Positions 40,949 to 50,000 of a stretch of 64,000 bases of DNA are shown piece after piece (position 1 is the first letter of the stretch; each line of letters begins with the position of its first letter). A model generated the notes under the pieces. The model did no database searches. It worked only from the letters and a program-made list of their open reading frames with translations, and was not told the origin of the DNA. The DNA comes from a virus, in the IMG/VR virus record IMGVR_UViG_3300017917_000616, positions 1 through 64,000 of that record; one strand, written 5' to 3'. The position numbers were made by a program, and so were the translations under genes.

Positions 40949-41892
40949 CAGCCCTCTATCTTTCTGATAATGTCAATTTCTCTTACTAACGGTCCCAAAT
41001 TATGTTTGTCACTATTATAATGACGCTTAAAGAACTTACTTTGTTCAGCACTTAATGTACACATTGGCAATCCAAGTTTGTCTTGAAGTGCTTCCCCAAA
41101 GAAGTGAGCCGAGAAGTGTGGCTCTCTATCTTTATATTCGTCCCATAACTCAACAAAGTTATCAAACCATTGTACTTTTTTAGCGTCCCAACCACCTAGC
41201 ATTGTCATGTATGTGCCTAATCTAGCACCATAGATAGCCCAGATTCCGTTCTCTACGTCACACCCTACATTGTGCCATATGGTTAAGTTATTCATGTTAC
41301 GTGTAGCAACACTACGCTTGAAGTCATTAATGTCAGGAACTTTGCCCCCAACTAAACACATCTTAACTCCTTCCCGAAAACCCGCACGCCACGCTTGAAA
41401 TGGAGTATAGTTAGGATAAGTAGTAGAGTAGCAATCATACATTGACCAATATAAACTGTTTTGATAGTCAAGGCAAAAGTCTACAGTATGTGTGTCGTTA
41501 CCGTCACTTGCCTCATGCGTTTTCATATTCATTACATAATCTTTTGTCCAGCAACTCATACCACCGTTACCATAACGTAACCCATTGATATGATTAATTG
41601 CTCTCCAGCGATATTGTGCTTTCTTGTATGATTCATCCTTATCAGTAAAGTCTAATGTCAAATCAAAAAACTTCATGTCGGGCATGTTGTCCCCGTCAAT
41701 AAGAATGAATCGTTCTGTATCACTTGCTTCTGCGGCTGCTTTGTGTGCCGCATCACTGCCTTTAACTCCATCGACCCTACGTGCCCATGGAATCATGTTT
41801 TTAATCTTAACCCAGAATTCTTCTTTCTGTGGTTCATCGTAACTTAGGTATATACAGTCTAAGTCAGCGATTTCAACGATATCTGTATTCAT
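40945..41892 (-). CDS. Glycosyltransferase-like domain protein, 315 aa
   Basis: A stand-alone version of the C-terminal domain of the 12-repeat protein. It has LDCIYLSYDEP, HKAAAEASDTERFILIDGDNMPD (DxD-like acidic motif near 78-82), WRAINHINGLRYGNGG, FQAWRAGFREGVKM and LTIWHNVGCDVENG. A GT-A fold is inferred from the order of strands and DxD. Its conserved acidic motif suggests this copy is catalytic while the fused copy may not be. Couples to radical SAM copy C by overlap. Confidence 0.7.
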   Translation of the reverse strand: MNTDIVEIADLDCIYLSYDEPQKEEFWVKIKNMIPWARRVDGVKGSDAAHKAAAEASDTERFILIDGDNMPDMKFFDLTLDFTDKDESYKKAQYRWRAINHINGLRYGNGGMSCWTKDYVMNMKTHEASDGNDTHTVDFCLDYQNSLYWSMYDCYSTTYPNYTPFQAWRAGFREGVKMCLVGGKVPDINDFKRSVATRNMNNLTIWHNVGCDVENGIWAIYGARLGTYMTMLGGWDAKKVQWFDNFVELWDEYKDREPHFSAHFFGEALQDKLGLPMCTLSAEQSKFFKRHYNSDKHNLGPLVREIDIIRKIEGW

Positions 41893-42175
41893 ACGTTTTT
41901 GTATTCCATTCTAGTGTTTCGCCAGTATAATTGTCGGCTATAATCATTATGTCCTCTTTAGCACATTTTTGCCCTTCGCCTGGTATAAATTTTGTTATGA
42001 AGGCTGCGTCAGAAAATTTCACTATCTCTCCATTGATTACTCTAACATCATATCTGCTAGCCGCATACGTAAGCGCATCTATAACTAGATATTCATGTGG
42101 CATACTTACACTGGCTTCACTAGTATAGCATACTACTGTCCCATTGTCATCATAATAAAGTCTGAATTCTACCAT
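41873..42175 (-). CDS. Hypothetical protein, 100 aa
   Basis: A small beta-rich protein: MVEFRLYYDDNGTVVCYTSE, YLVIDALTYAASRYDVRVINGEIV, ADNYTGETLEWNTKTYEY. I associate it with recurrent phage proteins of unknown role. Overlaps both neighbours by 20-26 nt. Confidence 0.8.
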   Translation of the reverse strand: MVEFRLYYDDNGTVVCYTSEASVSMPHEYLVIDALTYAASRYDVRVINGEIVKFSDAAFITKFIPGEGQKCAKEDIMIIADNYTGETLEWNTKTYEYRYR

Positions 42176-42959
42176 AATGTTCTTTCAGAATCTTTCCAAA
42201 GTGTTTAACGTGATAATGTACTGGGTATTGTTGCGGGAAAGTTTGTATTTTTATTGGATCGGTTAGTTCATAAACCAATTCGTTAGTCCAATCTTCAATA
42301 GTCGTATTGTTAATATATTGTTTCATGTGTACCATACTGAATTGGTCTAACGGTAGTGTTGTGTTTTCTACACCCAAAATATGACAGACAATGCTGTAAA
42401 CCCAATCTGTAGTAGGTTCTTCGTTTTGGTTACATTTAAGTATATACTTGTAGTGCTCCCAATTTTCAAAAACCTCACGAACTAATGAGAAGAAGTTCCT
42501 AGAGAACTCTGACTTATTAAAATACGTGATAGCGTTATACACATCAGGCAAATCATTGTCATCTATAAACTTTCTATAAAATCTACTTTCGCTAACTTTT
42601 CCCTTGTAGTCTCTGATTTTTGAACAGACACATACATCTTTGACTGACAATACTTCAAACAAATACTGAATGTCAGTATTAACAAACATGTCTGCTTCTA
42701 GTTTTATCGTCCTATCGTATGGGCTGGCATCATATACTTGCCAGTCATTTATAAGTTTCCAATTACTATAAGGAGCCTGATCTCCATATGGAAGTTCTAC
42801 TACATGGTCAAATGCTTGACACATACTAACATCGTTGCTGATTAATGTAATATCACATTTTGGCATCACATGTTTCATGCTCAAAGCTAGTGCTTCGGCG
42901 CATTCAATATAATTTGTGTCTTTTGTATTTTGTGCTAAGATTACAAATCCGTCGTTCAT
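42150..42959 (-). CDS. GT-A/GT8-like glycosyltransferase, 269 aa
   Basis: It has the order of a GT8-like nucleotide-sugar transferase: GFVILAQNTKDTNYIECAEALALSMK, CDITLISND, SNWKLINDWQVYDASPYDRTIKLEADMFV (EADMF in place of DxD), NAITYFNKSEFSR, and a late WVYSIVCHIL helix. It is paralogous to the 259-aa gene upstream, with which it shares the YDxSPYDxTIxL(E/D)xD block. The pair overlaps by 4 nt. Probably adds sugars in the surface modification pathway. Confidence 0.75.
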   Translation of the reverse strand: MNDGFVILAQNTKDTNYIECAEALALSMKHVMPKCDITLISNDVSMCQAFDHVVELPYGDQAPYSNWKLINDWQVYDASPYDRTIKLEADMFVNTDIQYLFEVLSVKDVCVCSKIRDYKGKVSESRFYRKFIDDNDLPDVYNAITYFNKSEFSRNFFSLVREVFENWEHYKYILKCNQNEEPTTDWVYSIVCHILGVENTTLPLDQFSMVHMKQYINNTTIEDWTNELVYELTDPIKIQTFPQQYPVHYHVKHFGKILKEHYGRIQTLL

Positions 42960-43735
42960 ACTAAACTCATAAATGTATTCTTGTCTAGGATATGAAAGTC
43001 AGTATCCTTTATTTGGATGTATGTAGATTTGTTATTATCATCCATAATTGTATATTCCGTACAGAACTCGTCTGTAGTATTCTTAAATGCTTTTCTATTT
43101 TTTGCCAAGTGTAACAGATTCCAAGGCATATAACTTCTTGTATCTTCCGACTGGCCATTAATTATTCTGTGAGCAAATGATAGAGCATAGTCATTTCTAT
43201 ACATTCCAGTTGGTATGTTAAAAAGATTAATGTAATGACTATAATTTTTCTGTACCATCTCCATACATTCAAATAACTGTTTTGCCCTAGATGATTTGTT
43301 AAACAACATTACAGTTGCCCATAATGTATTGTAGCTTGTTAAACTTATAGACTCTTGAATGGGTTCGTCTAGTAGATAATTTACTTTGTTTGGGAACATG
43401 ATATCATCATAGATATCAAACAACGTTAGTAATTGATTACCGTTAACAAGATAGTCAGTATCTATTAGTAGAGTCTCATCGTAGGGAGAAAGGTCATATG
43501 CTTTATATCTTCCTTTATTAATCCATAGATTCTTTGACTTAGTGTTAGACTTATCCGGAACTTCAATTATTGTTTTATCAAACTTATAATCATAGTTAGA
43601 TGTATCTACTGTATCGTCCGTAATTACAGATACAGGAATATCTAAAAAGTGATTGATCCTTTTAGCCGTCAATACAGCCATTTTATAATAATCAGTTGAC
43701 GGACTATTAAAGGCAAATAATAGGGCGCCCTTCAT
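42956..43735 (-). CDS. GT-A/GT8-like glycosyltransferase, 259 aa
   Basis: MKGALLFAFNSPSTDYYKMAVLTAKRI, VSVITDD, KGRYKAYDLSPYDETLLIDTDYLV (DTD metal motif) and WATVMLFNKSSRAKQLFECM are typical of GT8-like folds. It resembles the neighbouring 269-aa protein. It overlaps the 101-aa gene by 4 nt, linking the glycan cluster to the structural gene block. Confidence 0.75.
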   Translation of the reverse strand: MKGALLFAFNSPSTDYYKMAVLTAKRINHFLDIPVSVITDDTVDTSNYDYKFDKTIIEVPDKSNTKSKNLWINKGRYKAYDLSPYDETLLIDTDYLVNGNQLLTLFDIYDDIMFPNKVNYLLDEPIQESISLTSYNTLWATVMLFNKSSRAKQLFECMEMVQKNYSHYINLFNIPTGMYRNDYALSFAHRIINGQSEDTRSYMPWNLLHLAKNRKAFKNTTDEFCTEYTIMDDNNKSTYIQIKDTDFHILDKNTFMSLV

Positions 43736-44037
43736 CTTTTATTCTTTAATTCTTCAAACTCAGTATGCCAATCATTCATAACAGTTCTATAGATACTATA
43801 TGCCTTTGACCAAAGTTGTGTTCTGTTGACTTTAACTGGATTATCATACATGTCTAAAAGTACAACTTCATCGTCAGTAAAAAATTGTAGTGTGGAAAAA
43901 AGTTTTGGATCGGCACACCAAAGACCACTTTGGTCTGCGAAGACCAACTTGGCTTGATATTTGTCTTTTAGATATTTTTTGGAACTATTGTGATTGAAGC
44001 GTGATTTGGCTTCTTTTAGAAGTTTCTCTGTATCCAT
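43732..44037 (-). CDS. Hypothetical protein, 101 aa
   Basis: An N-terminal basic helix (KLLKEAKSRFNHNSSKKYLKDKYQAK) then a compact domain with VVLLDMYDNPVKVNRTQLW. I recognise this sort of protein only as phage-associated. No Shine-Dalgarno site is present, but a TTTAAATA box lies exactly 5 nt before the ATG. It is the first gene of the transcript entering the modification cluster. Confidence 0.8.
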   Translation of the reverse strand: MDTEKLLKEAKSRFNHNSSKKYLKDKYQAKLVFADQSGLWCADPKLFSTLQFFTDDEVVLLDMYDNPVKVNRTQLWSKAYSIYRTVMNDWHTEFEELKNKR

Positions 44038-44042
44038 GTAAC

Positions 44043-44050
44043 TATTTAAA
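44043..44050 (-). promoter_or_regulatory. Candidate late promoter (TTTAAATA), 5 nt before ATG
   Basis: Followed by GTTAC then ATG of the 101-aa gene. Transcription from it would be leaderless and would read into the glycosyltransferase and radical SAM genes. Confidence 0.5.
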
Positions 44051-44073
44051 TGAATACAGAGATTCCAGAATTT

Positions 44074-45039
44074 TTAACTGCCAGTTACTGACCCAGTTAT
44101 TGTAACAGTACCCCAAGAATTCTGTAAGAAACCTGTACTAGGGTAAACGGCTGAGCATGTGGTTTTTGTTCCGACAGACGCACGTAATGTAGTTCCACCA
44201 TCAGGTACTTCGTCCCATAATGTAGTGATAGTTATAGTAGAACCTGCATCTCCGTTAACACCTTGTGTTCCATTACTTCTGACATTTACGGAAATAAACG
44301 AACCAGTATAGCCAGCTGGTGATCCTGAAGCTAATTGCTTAAATACCTCTTGATTTGTCGTAGTCAATCCATAATAACCTACGTTGGGTGAAGTTGTAGC
44401 AGATCCAGAGCCACCGATTTTAGTGACACCATTGAAACTTATACCAGCAATAGTTACTGTGCCCGATGTAGGAGCACTTAACACTACAGTTCCGCATGCG
44501 GTTGCTAGTGAACTAAACAGAGCGTTCACACCTGTGCCTGTAGGATGTTCAAATTGTAATCTTATTTGACCTCCGGCGTTAAAGAAGTATCTTGCTTGAT
44601 CGGCAGATTGGAAGGTAATGATATGGGTAAAAGTTAAAGCACTGCTCCATATTGTATTATTTGTTATTGCTGATACAACTGGTGTAGCGCCTTGAGCCGC
44701 AGCATTATTTCTGCTTGTGAAAATAGAAGTTAAGTTAGTTGATAAAGCACTTAGATAATCAATTCTAGTACCAGACACGGGCGCAGTTAACGCCGTAATT
44801 GCTGTACCTTGATGACTTGCGGCTGATGACGTTCTATTAATTAAGTTAGCCCAATCAGTTGCTTGTACAGTAGCGAATTGAGCTACTTGCGGTACGGCAG
44901 CTTGACCGTAACCAGACCGTCCACTACCAATACCCCAAACTGTGTTTAATGTGTTGGCAGTAGAAATACCCACAACCGCATTACCTACAAACGTATTGTA
45001 GTCGCTGGCGTCAATTCTGTCATACTGTTGATAGGTCAT
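44074..45039 (-). CDS. Virion structural protein (fibre-like), 321 aa
   Basis: A Thr/Ser/Ala/Gly-rich beta protein: YDRIDASDYNTFVGNAV, VWGIGSGRSGYGQAAVPQV, FFNAGGQIRLQFEHP, TKTTCSAVYPSTG. The YNTFVG...GYGQ opening is of a kind seen in fibre and baseplate-associated proteins of large phages. AAGGA precedes the start. It sits between the giant structural gene block and the glycan cluster. Function assigned from composition and position only. Confidence 0.75.
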   Translation of the reverse strand: MTYQQYDRIDASDYNTFVGNAVVGISTANTLNTVWGIGSGRSGYGQAAVPQVAQFATVQATDWANLINRTSSAASHQGTAITALTAPVSGTRIDYLSALSTNLTSIFTSRNNAAAQGATPVVSAITNNTIWSSALTFTHIITFQSADQARYFFNAGGQIRLQFEHPTGTGVNALFSSLATACGTVVLSAPTSGTVTIAGISFNGVTKIGGSGSATTSPNVGYYGLTTTNQEVFKQLASGSPAGYTGSFISVNVRSNGTQGVNGDAGSTITITTLWDEVPDGGTTLRASVGTKTTCSAVYPSTGFLQNSWGTVTITGSVTGS

Positions 45040-45049
45040 AATAGTATCC

Positions 45050-46255
45050 TTACTTAGCGATTACAACTGCTTCTATAATGCCTTCGCCATCAGAATCTTT
45101 ATGTTCTAGCGCACGACCAATTACATTGAATGGGGTCAATTCTTCTTTTAATCCAGCACGTGCTTTGCCGCCGCCGGCGCTTACTAGTCTTTGACCTTTC
45201 TTTACTTGTCCAACTACTAAAACTTTTACACGACCTGCTAAAGCAACTGGTGGGTGAGTTACGTCATCGCCTGCGCCGCTGTTCATTAGATAAGCAGCAG
45301 TTTTGCTAATTACTCCAAATACTTCATCACTTAATTCTTCTTTAACCGCAGTGATTTCTTTTTCTCCGCCAATCTCTACTACTGTACCAACAGGATACTC
45401 AGCATCAGCTTCGTAACGTTCTGCCAAGTCAGCGTATGTAGCTTGAATTCTTGCTCCGCTAGCCAATGTCCAAACGTTAGCAATAGTTCCGCCGCCACCA
45501 ATATAGTTTGTGATTAGATTGCCTGGATACAAGTTGCCACTAAAACCACCATTGCCAGCAGTAGTGCTCATAAATGACTGTACATTAGCGTTAGAATAAG
45601 CACCTACGATAGAGTTAGCTAAACTGTTACCGTTAGCCCAGTAATAATTATTAGACTTGAAACCAACGTTAGCATAGATATTTCCACCTGTAACGATTAG
45701 GGCATTTCCTGAAACGGCACCGTTCACGGTCCAAGCACCAGTCATTGTACCAGCATTACCTACTGCTCCTGTAGTAATAAGGGTTGTACGGGTAGTTGTT
45801 AAATTAGCAGAAGCGATACTAGCATTTCCAGCTGTCACAGTATTGGCTGCTGTCAATGTCTGACATGTAATATCCATAAAGTCGCCAGCGTTTGTGACGC
45901 TAATATTATTACCTGTAATATTTCCAGTTACTTGTAGATTACCTAGAACAGCATTTCCTGCGCTAGTTACACTAGATAAGGTAATCCAGTTACTAGCATT
46001 AGCTTCACCGTCTGTTGGGCAAATACTCAATGTTTGAGTATTTGTATTATACCACAATTGTCCCCTGATAGGGTTAGAAGGGATGCTATCATTTGCGAAA
46101 TTCTCTAGCATTCTAACCATGTTAGTATCTAGAGTTTGTCCGTAACCTGCGTAATTTCGTCCGGGTAATCCTAGACTTGTGCTAGTTGTATTGATCGTGC
46201 CGTCTTGTATTGTTGTCAAAACATTGCCGTCACTTCTGATGATTGTATATGCCAT
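45050..46255 (-). CDS. Tail-fibre protein with C-terminal peptidase_G2-like domain, 401 aa
   Basis: An N-terminal domain (MAYTIIRSDGNVLTTIQDGT, LENFANDSIPSNPIRGQLWYNT) is followed by Asn/Thr/Gly fibre repeats (GNLQVTGNITGNNISV). The C-terminal ~130 residues (YADLAERYEADAEYPVGTVVEIGG, GVISKTAAYLMNSG, GRVKVLVVGQVKKGQRLVS, GRALEHKDSDGEGIIEAVV) match the self-cleaving or chaperone-like end common in aquatic myovirus fibres. GGAG lies ~8 nt upstream and a GATAAATA box ~21 nt upstream. Confidence 0.82.
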   Translation of the reverse strand: MAYTIIRSDGNVLTTIQDGTINTTSTSLGLPGRNYAGYGQTLDTNMVRMLENFANDSIPSNPIRGQLWYNTNTQTLSICPTDGEANASNWITLSSVTSAGNAVLGNLQVTGNITGNNISVTNAGDFMDITCQTLTAANTVTAGNASIASANLTTTRTTLITTGAVGNAGTMTGAWTVNGAVSGNALIVTGGNIYANVGFKSNNYYWANGNSLANSIVGAYSNANVQSFMSTTAGNGGFSGNLYPGNLITNYIGGGGTIANVWTLASGARIQATYADLAERYEADAEYPVGTVVEIGGEKEITAVKEELSDEVFGVISKTAAYLMNSGAGDDVTHPPVALAGRVKVLVVGQVKKGQRLVSAGGGKARAGLKEELTPFNVIGRALEHKDSDGEGIIEAVVIAK

Positions 46256-46275
46256 TTAGTGCTCCGCTATTCTAT

Positions 46276-46283
46276 TATTTATC
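46276..46283 (-). promoter_or_regulatory. Candidate late promoter (GATAAATA)
   Basis: A late-type core 20 nt upstream of the 401-aa fibre gene, followed by its GGAG ribosome site. Confidence 0.45.
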
Positions 46284-46904
46284 TTAAATTGTAACCAGAT
46301 TTGTCAAACTCTGTATTCTTACGGTATAGTCGATTTGAATTTGACGGTTTAAACTCTTTTGAACTGGGTGAAAAATTACATGCGTAATTAATTTAGTCAA
46401 TTCTTGACCGGAATTGTCAGTACCGTTGTAGGATAAAAGTCCCAACTCATCAAAAACATATGCGCTTTCAGTTTGGGTGCTGTTGTCAAATGCCGCTTGT
46501 CCGGGCGGTTCGCCATAATCTAATAGACATTGAACAATGATGTCCGTGTATACTTTTCCCGCTGTATGGGAGACAGTCATCTTATTTCTAGTAGGATTAG
46601 TGTTGATTATATTAGTGTCGTCTACAACTTTTGCGTAGGTTTCATTATATAAAGCCGCATTTTGTCCAGTTGTGTTTGGTGGAAGATAGGTAATAATACC
46701 AGTCTCATCTACACTAGAACCGCCATTTCCAAAAGCCATCTTATAGATTGTACCCAATCCTCTATTTGTCAATGTTTGGGCAATGGCGACACTTATATTT
46801 TCATAGTGAATGGCGTTCTTTTTGTCCACAAATACTTCACCATTATTGGGATCATATACTTTTAAAAATCCTTCTATTTGGACTGGAATCATTATTTGTG
46901 CCAT
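46284..46904 (-). CDS. Virion structural protein, 206 aa
   Basis: A beta-rich protein beginning MAQIMIPVQIEGFLKVYDPNNGEVFVDKKNAIH, with MAFGNGGSSVDETGIITYLPP and a DYTVRIQSL end. This arrangement resembles structural proteins next to giant tail genes in T4-superfamily phages. The ATG overlaps the TAA of the 47-aa gene, and both proteins share an LKxxDPNNxExxV segment. Role likely in baseplate or fibre assembly (inference). Confidence 0.8.
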   Translation of the reverse strand: MAQIMIPVQIEGFLKVYDPNNGEVFVDKKNAIHYENISVAIAQTLTNRGLGTIYKMAFGNGGSSVDETGIITYLPPNTTGQNAALYNETYAKVVDDTNIINTNPTRNKMTVSHTAGKVYTDIIVQCLLDYGEPPGQAAFDNSTQTESAYVFDELGLLSYNGTDNSGQELTKLITHVIFHPVQKSLNRQIQIDYTVRIQSLTNLVTI

Positions 46905-47047
46905 TAGTTGTCGCCTCGCATTTGTACTAATATTTCTTGATTATTTGGGTCAAAAATCTTTAGAGCAGAGCTAAAATAAAACCCAGTTTGTTCATCAGGT
47001 TTAGTTTCGACTTCTTTTTCCTCTACTTTTTCCGTATTTTCGTTCAT
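46904..47047 (-). CDS. Small acidic protein, 47 aa
   Basis: A short gene between the giant structural gene and the 206-aa gene. It starts MNENTEKVEEKEVETKPDEQ and ends with ALKIFDPNNQEILVQMRGDN. Its C-terminal half resembles the N-terminus of the next protein (LKVYDPNNGEVFV). A TAAATA box ends 4 nt before the ATG and there is no Shine-Dalgarno site. TAATG coupling with the next gene supports it as real. Confidence 0.75.
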   Translation of the reverse strand: MNENTEKVEEKEVETKPDEQTGFYFSSALKIFDPNNQEILVQMRGDN

Positions 47048-47051
47048 GATT

Positions 47052-47059
47052 TATTTATC
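47052..47059 (-). promoter_or_regulatory. Candidate late promoter (GATAAATA), 4 nt before the TAAATA-ATG gap ends
   Basis: The TAAATA core ends 4 nt upstream of the 47-aa gene's ATG and overlaps the stop codon of the giant gene, so it would restart transcription for the small structural genes. Confidence 0.45.
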
Positions 47060-50000
47060 TTTCGTTAGTGTAGTTACTTTGTAAAAATACAGCTACGGGT
47101 GTTTGACTGATTTGTAGTGGATCACCCTTTACTGGATTATAAACATTACTGTTCCAAACGGAGTCATATTCTGCTGAAGTAAGTCTGCGTGTAGGGATTA
47201 TTCCATAACCCATTTCATTAGCGTAATGTATTTGTGCCACTCTAGTACCCTGAACTCCCCTTGTTAATCCGGAAATAGTATTATTTTGGGTATCAATATT
47301 ATCAAAACGTATACGTTCTCCTAATATCTCTACTATATTTCCAATCGTTAAAGTCACAATCAAAGTATCACCGGCTGATGCGCCGGAACTGAATATTAGA
47401 GCCGGATTACCATTTACTAACTTCAAACCAAAATAACTTTGCGGTAACTGAGTTAATGTGGTTTTGTTATATACTTGGACCTCTTTAACTTCATTAATGT
47501 CGCACTGTACGAATCCATAAATCACAGAGCTTATGTTTACTGTTGTAATTTGCTGTTCGATTGAATCTACTAAGTTAGAAACGTCTTTGAAGTACATTAC
47601 CGTATCATTGATGCCGAAGTTCTGTGTTAGCCAAGACCCATCTTCAGGATTCGTTCTGTACACAGAACCATCACTATACTTATTGACGTTCAAATTATAT
47701 GATATTGGATTCGGGCTTTCGCCGGTAACCATACTGGTAATCATAATATCATCGGTACTAGTTATTTCAGATAGTATAGACAACTTATTAGTTTGGTCAG
47801 TGTTCATTGAGGCGCTAGACACAGTTTGTCCGATATTTACTTCGTATGTTCCGATGCCACCTGTACCGGTGATATAAGAAGTTATTATAGTACCTGGTGT
47901 GATAGACCCACCAAAAATTTCTTGCCCCAAAGTTAAACTACCTTTAGATACACTAGTTACAGTTAATACACCATATGTGTCTGTAGGATAGTTGGGCGCA
48001 AAAGCGATGCTTCCGGTAAATTCGCAATCAGAATTATAAATCATTTGTTCAGGATTAATTCTGTATCCGGCGACAGTAACCCATGTTCTAGCACCATCAG
48101 TGTAGGACATTATAGGAGCACCGGGAGCTACTGTTGGTAATGGTACACTGATTGTATTACTATCTAGCCACGCATATCCAGTACCGGCATAAGGACTTAC
48201 GTTTGTTCCAATCAATGGATTTGTAGTGGCTGAATCCGTATATAAATCAACATAATAATTTGGATCACCTAATATAGTTACAGGATTAACGTAGAATGTT
48301 TTATTATTCAATTCTACTGATCCTGCTATTCCGTCAATTCTTATTAAATCACCCAAAGAGAAATTAGGATCTGTTGTAAAAGTCAATCGTACTGGATTAT
48401 TAGATGTGTTTACAAATTTTATTTCAGTTACTTGTAAACCAGTCACTTCGTCAGTTACTAGATATTGTCTAGTTGTATCATTATACGTAGTGATAGACAC
48501 TATATCATCTGGTGAGACAGTTATAGATGTTAAGTCCAGAGTATCAGACATTAAATTAAACGTATATTCTCCACTTAACAATCTTATTCCATTTACTTCT
48601 ACAATAGCGTTAGTTATATTATCACCCGTTGTTGTAACAAAATTGTAATCTAACGGTATAGAAGTTTCACCTATACTTGATGGTACATATATCTGAGTTT
48701 CAGGAATGCTGTATTCATAAGGTATTAATGTGTCACGTAATATACTAAAAACAATATAATCTACATCCGTATCATACGTATTGTTAATAAACAATAAACG
48801 CAAATAGTTATCATTTGTGAAGGTAACTACATAATCAACAGTATTTGTTAATTTTATTCCGTTAACATAAACTAAAGGTTGAGCATTGTAGGGACGATAT
48901 AGCTGGTTGAATGTGAATTGTGACCATCCAGTATCTGGGTCTATCTCTATAGGAACGTACTTAGAATTCCCTCTTACTACTTCTACGCCGTTGCCTACTT
49001 CGTATAATTCTACCATTAGTACTTCATTAGCACCTAATGCTGAAGATATAGTGATAGTCTGGCCTACCCAATCTATAACATAACTTATAGGATTATTAAG
49101 AGTTGTAGTATTTTCAAAAATTCTATAAGAATAATTTGTTGTCCTATTTAAAACAAATACTGACAATCTAGCAGGATTTACTACGTAATTAGCAAAGCTG
49201 ACTGTTAAGTTAGCATCGGGTACCAATTCAAGTGCTTTCATATTGAAGCCGGTGTGCTTGTACCACACTGTTTGAGAGGAGTCTGTATCCCAGTATGCTC
49301 CAGGAGCCGTATTTACGTACATAGATAATGTATCCGTAACAACTCCTGCGACTAATTCTTCTGGTCCATAACCAAATAAGAAATCATTACCCTTAACAGC
49401 ATATGTAGGTTCGTTTACATTAATGTTTGCTAAGTCAGTCCAGTTAACACCATTAGTGCTACGTAATATGGTATCGTTATCTCCAGCAATATAGAAATAT
49501 GAACCATCAAAGTGTACTGTATTCAAATTATCAGTTGTCACATATTGACTAGTCTGAGGATAAGCATACCAAGTAATTCCGTCTGACGACACTAATATTA
49601 AACCGGGATCAGTTTCACCTGTGCCTATCTTATTTCCTACTGCTACAAATACAGAATTACCAAACGCTACACTATTGATATTTACGGTTGTTGATATATC
49701 AGCAAATACACCGGATAACCAGTTATTTGTATTTGTGCTATAGAATATAGTACCTGAATTTCCAACAATGACAGCACGTGTAGAACTTGAAGCAACACCA
49801 TTTAACTGATTGGTTCCTAACGGAGGTTGTAAAACCCAGTTAGTGTTACCATCAACTGATGTAACAATTTTTCCTACATTAGCAACAGTAGGTAGTGCGG
49901 TACCAGCACCAGATGTTACTACCCCGCCGCCACCTACAGCAATATATCCAACGTATCCTAAAATATTAACATAACTAATATCTTGTAAATTGTTATCTAA

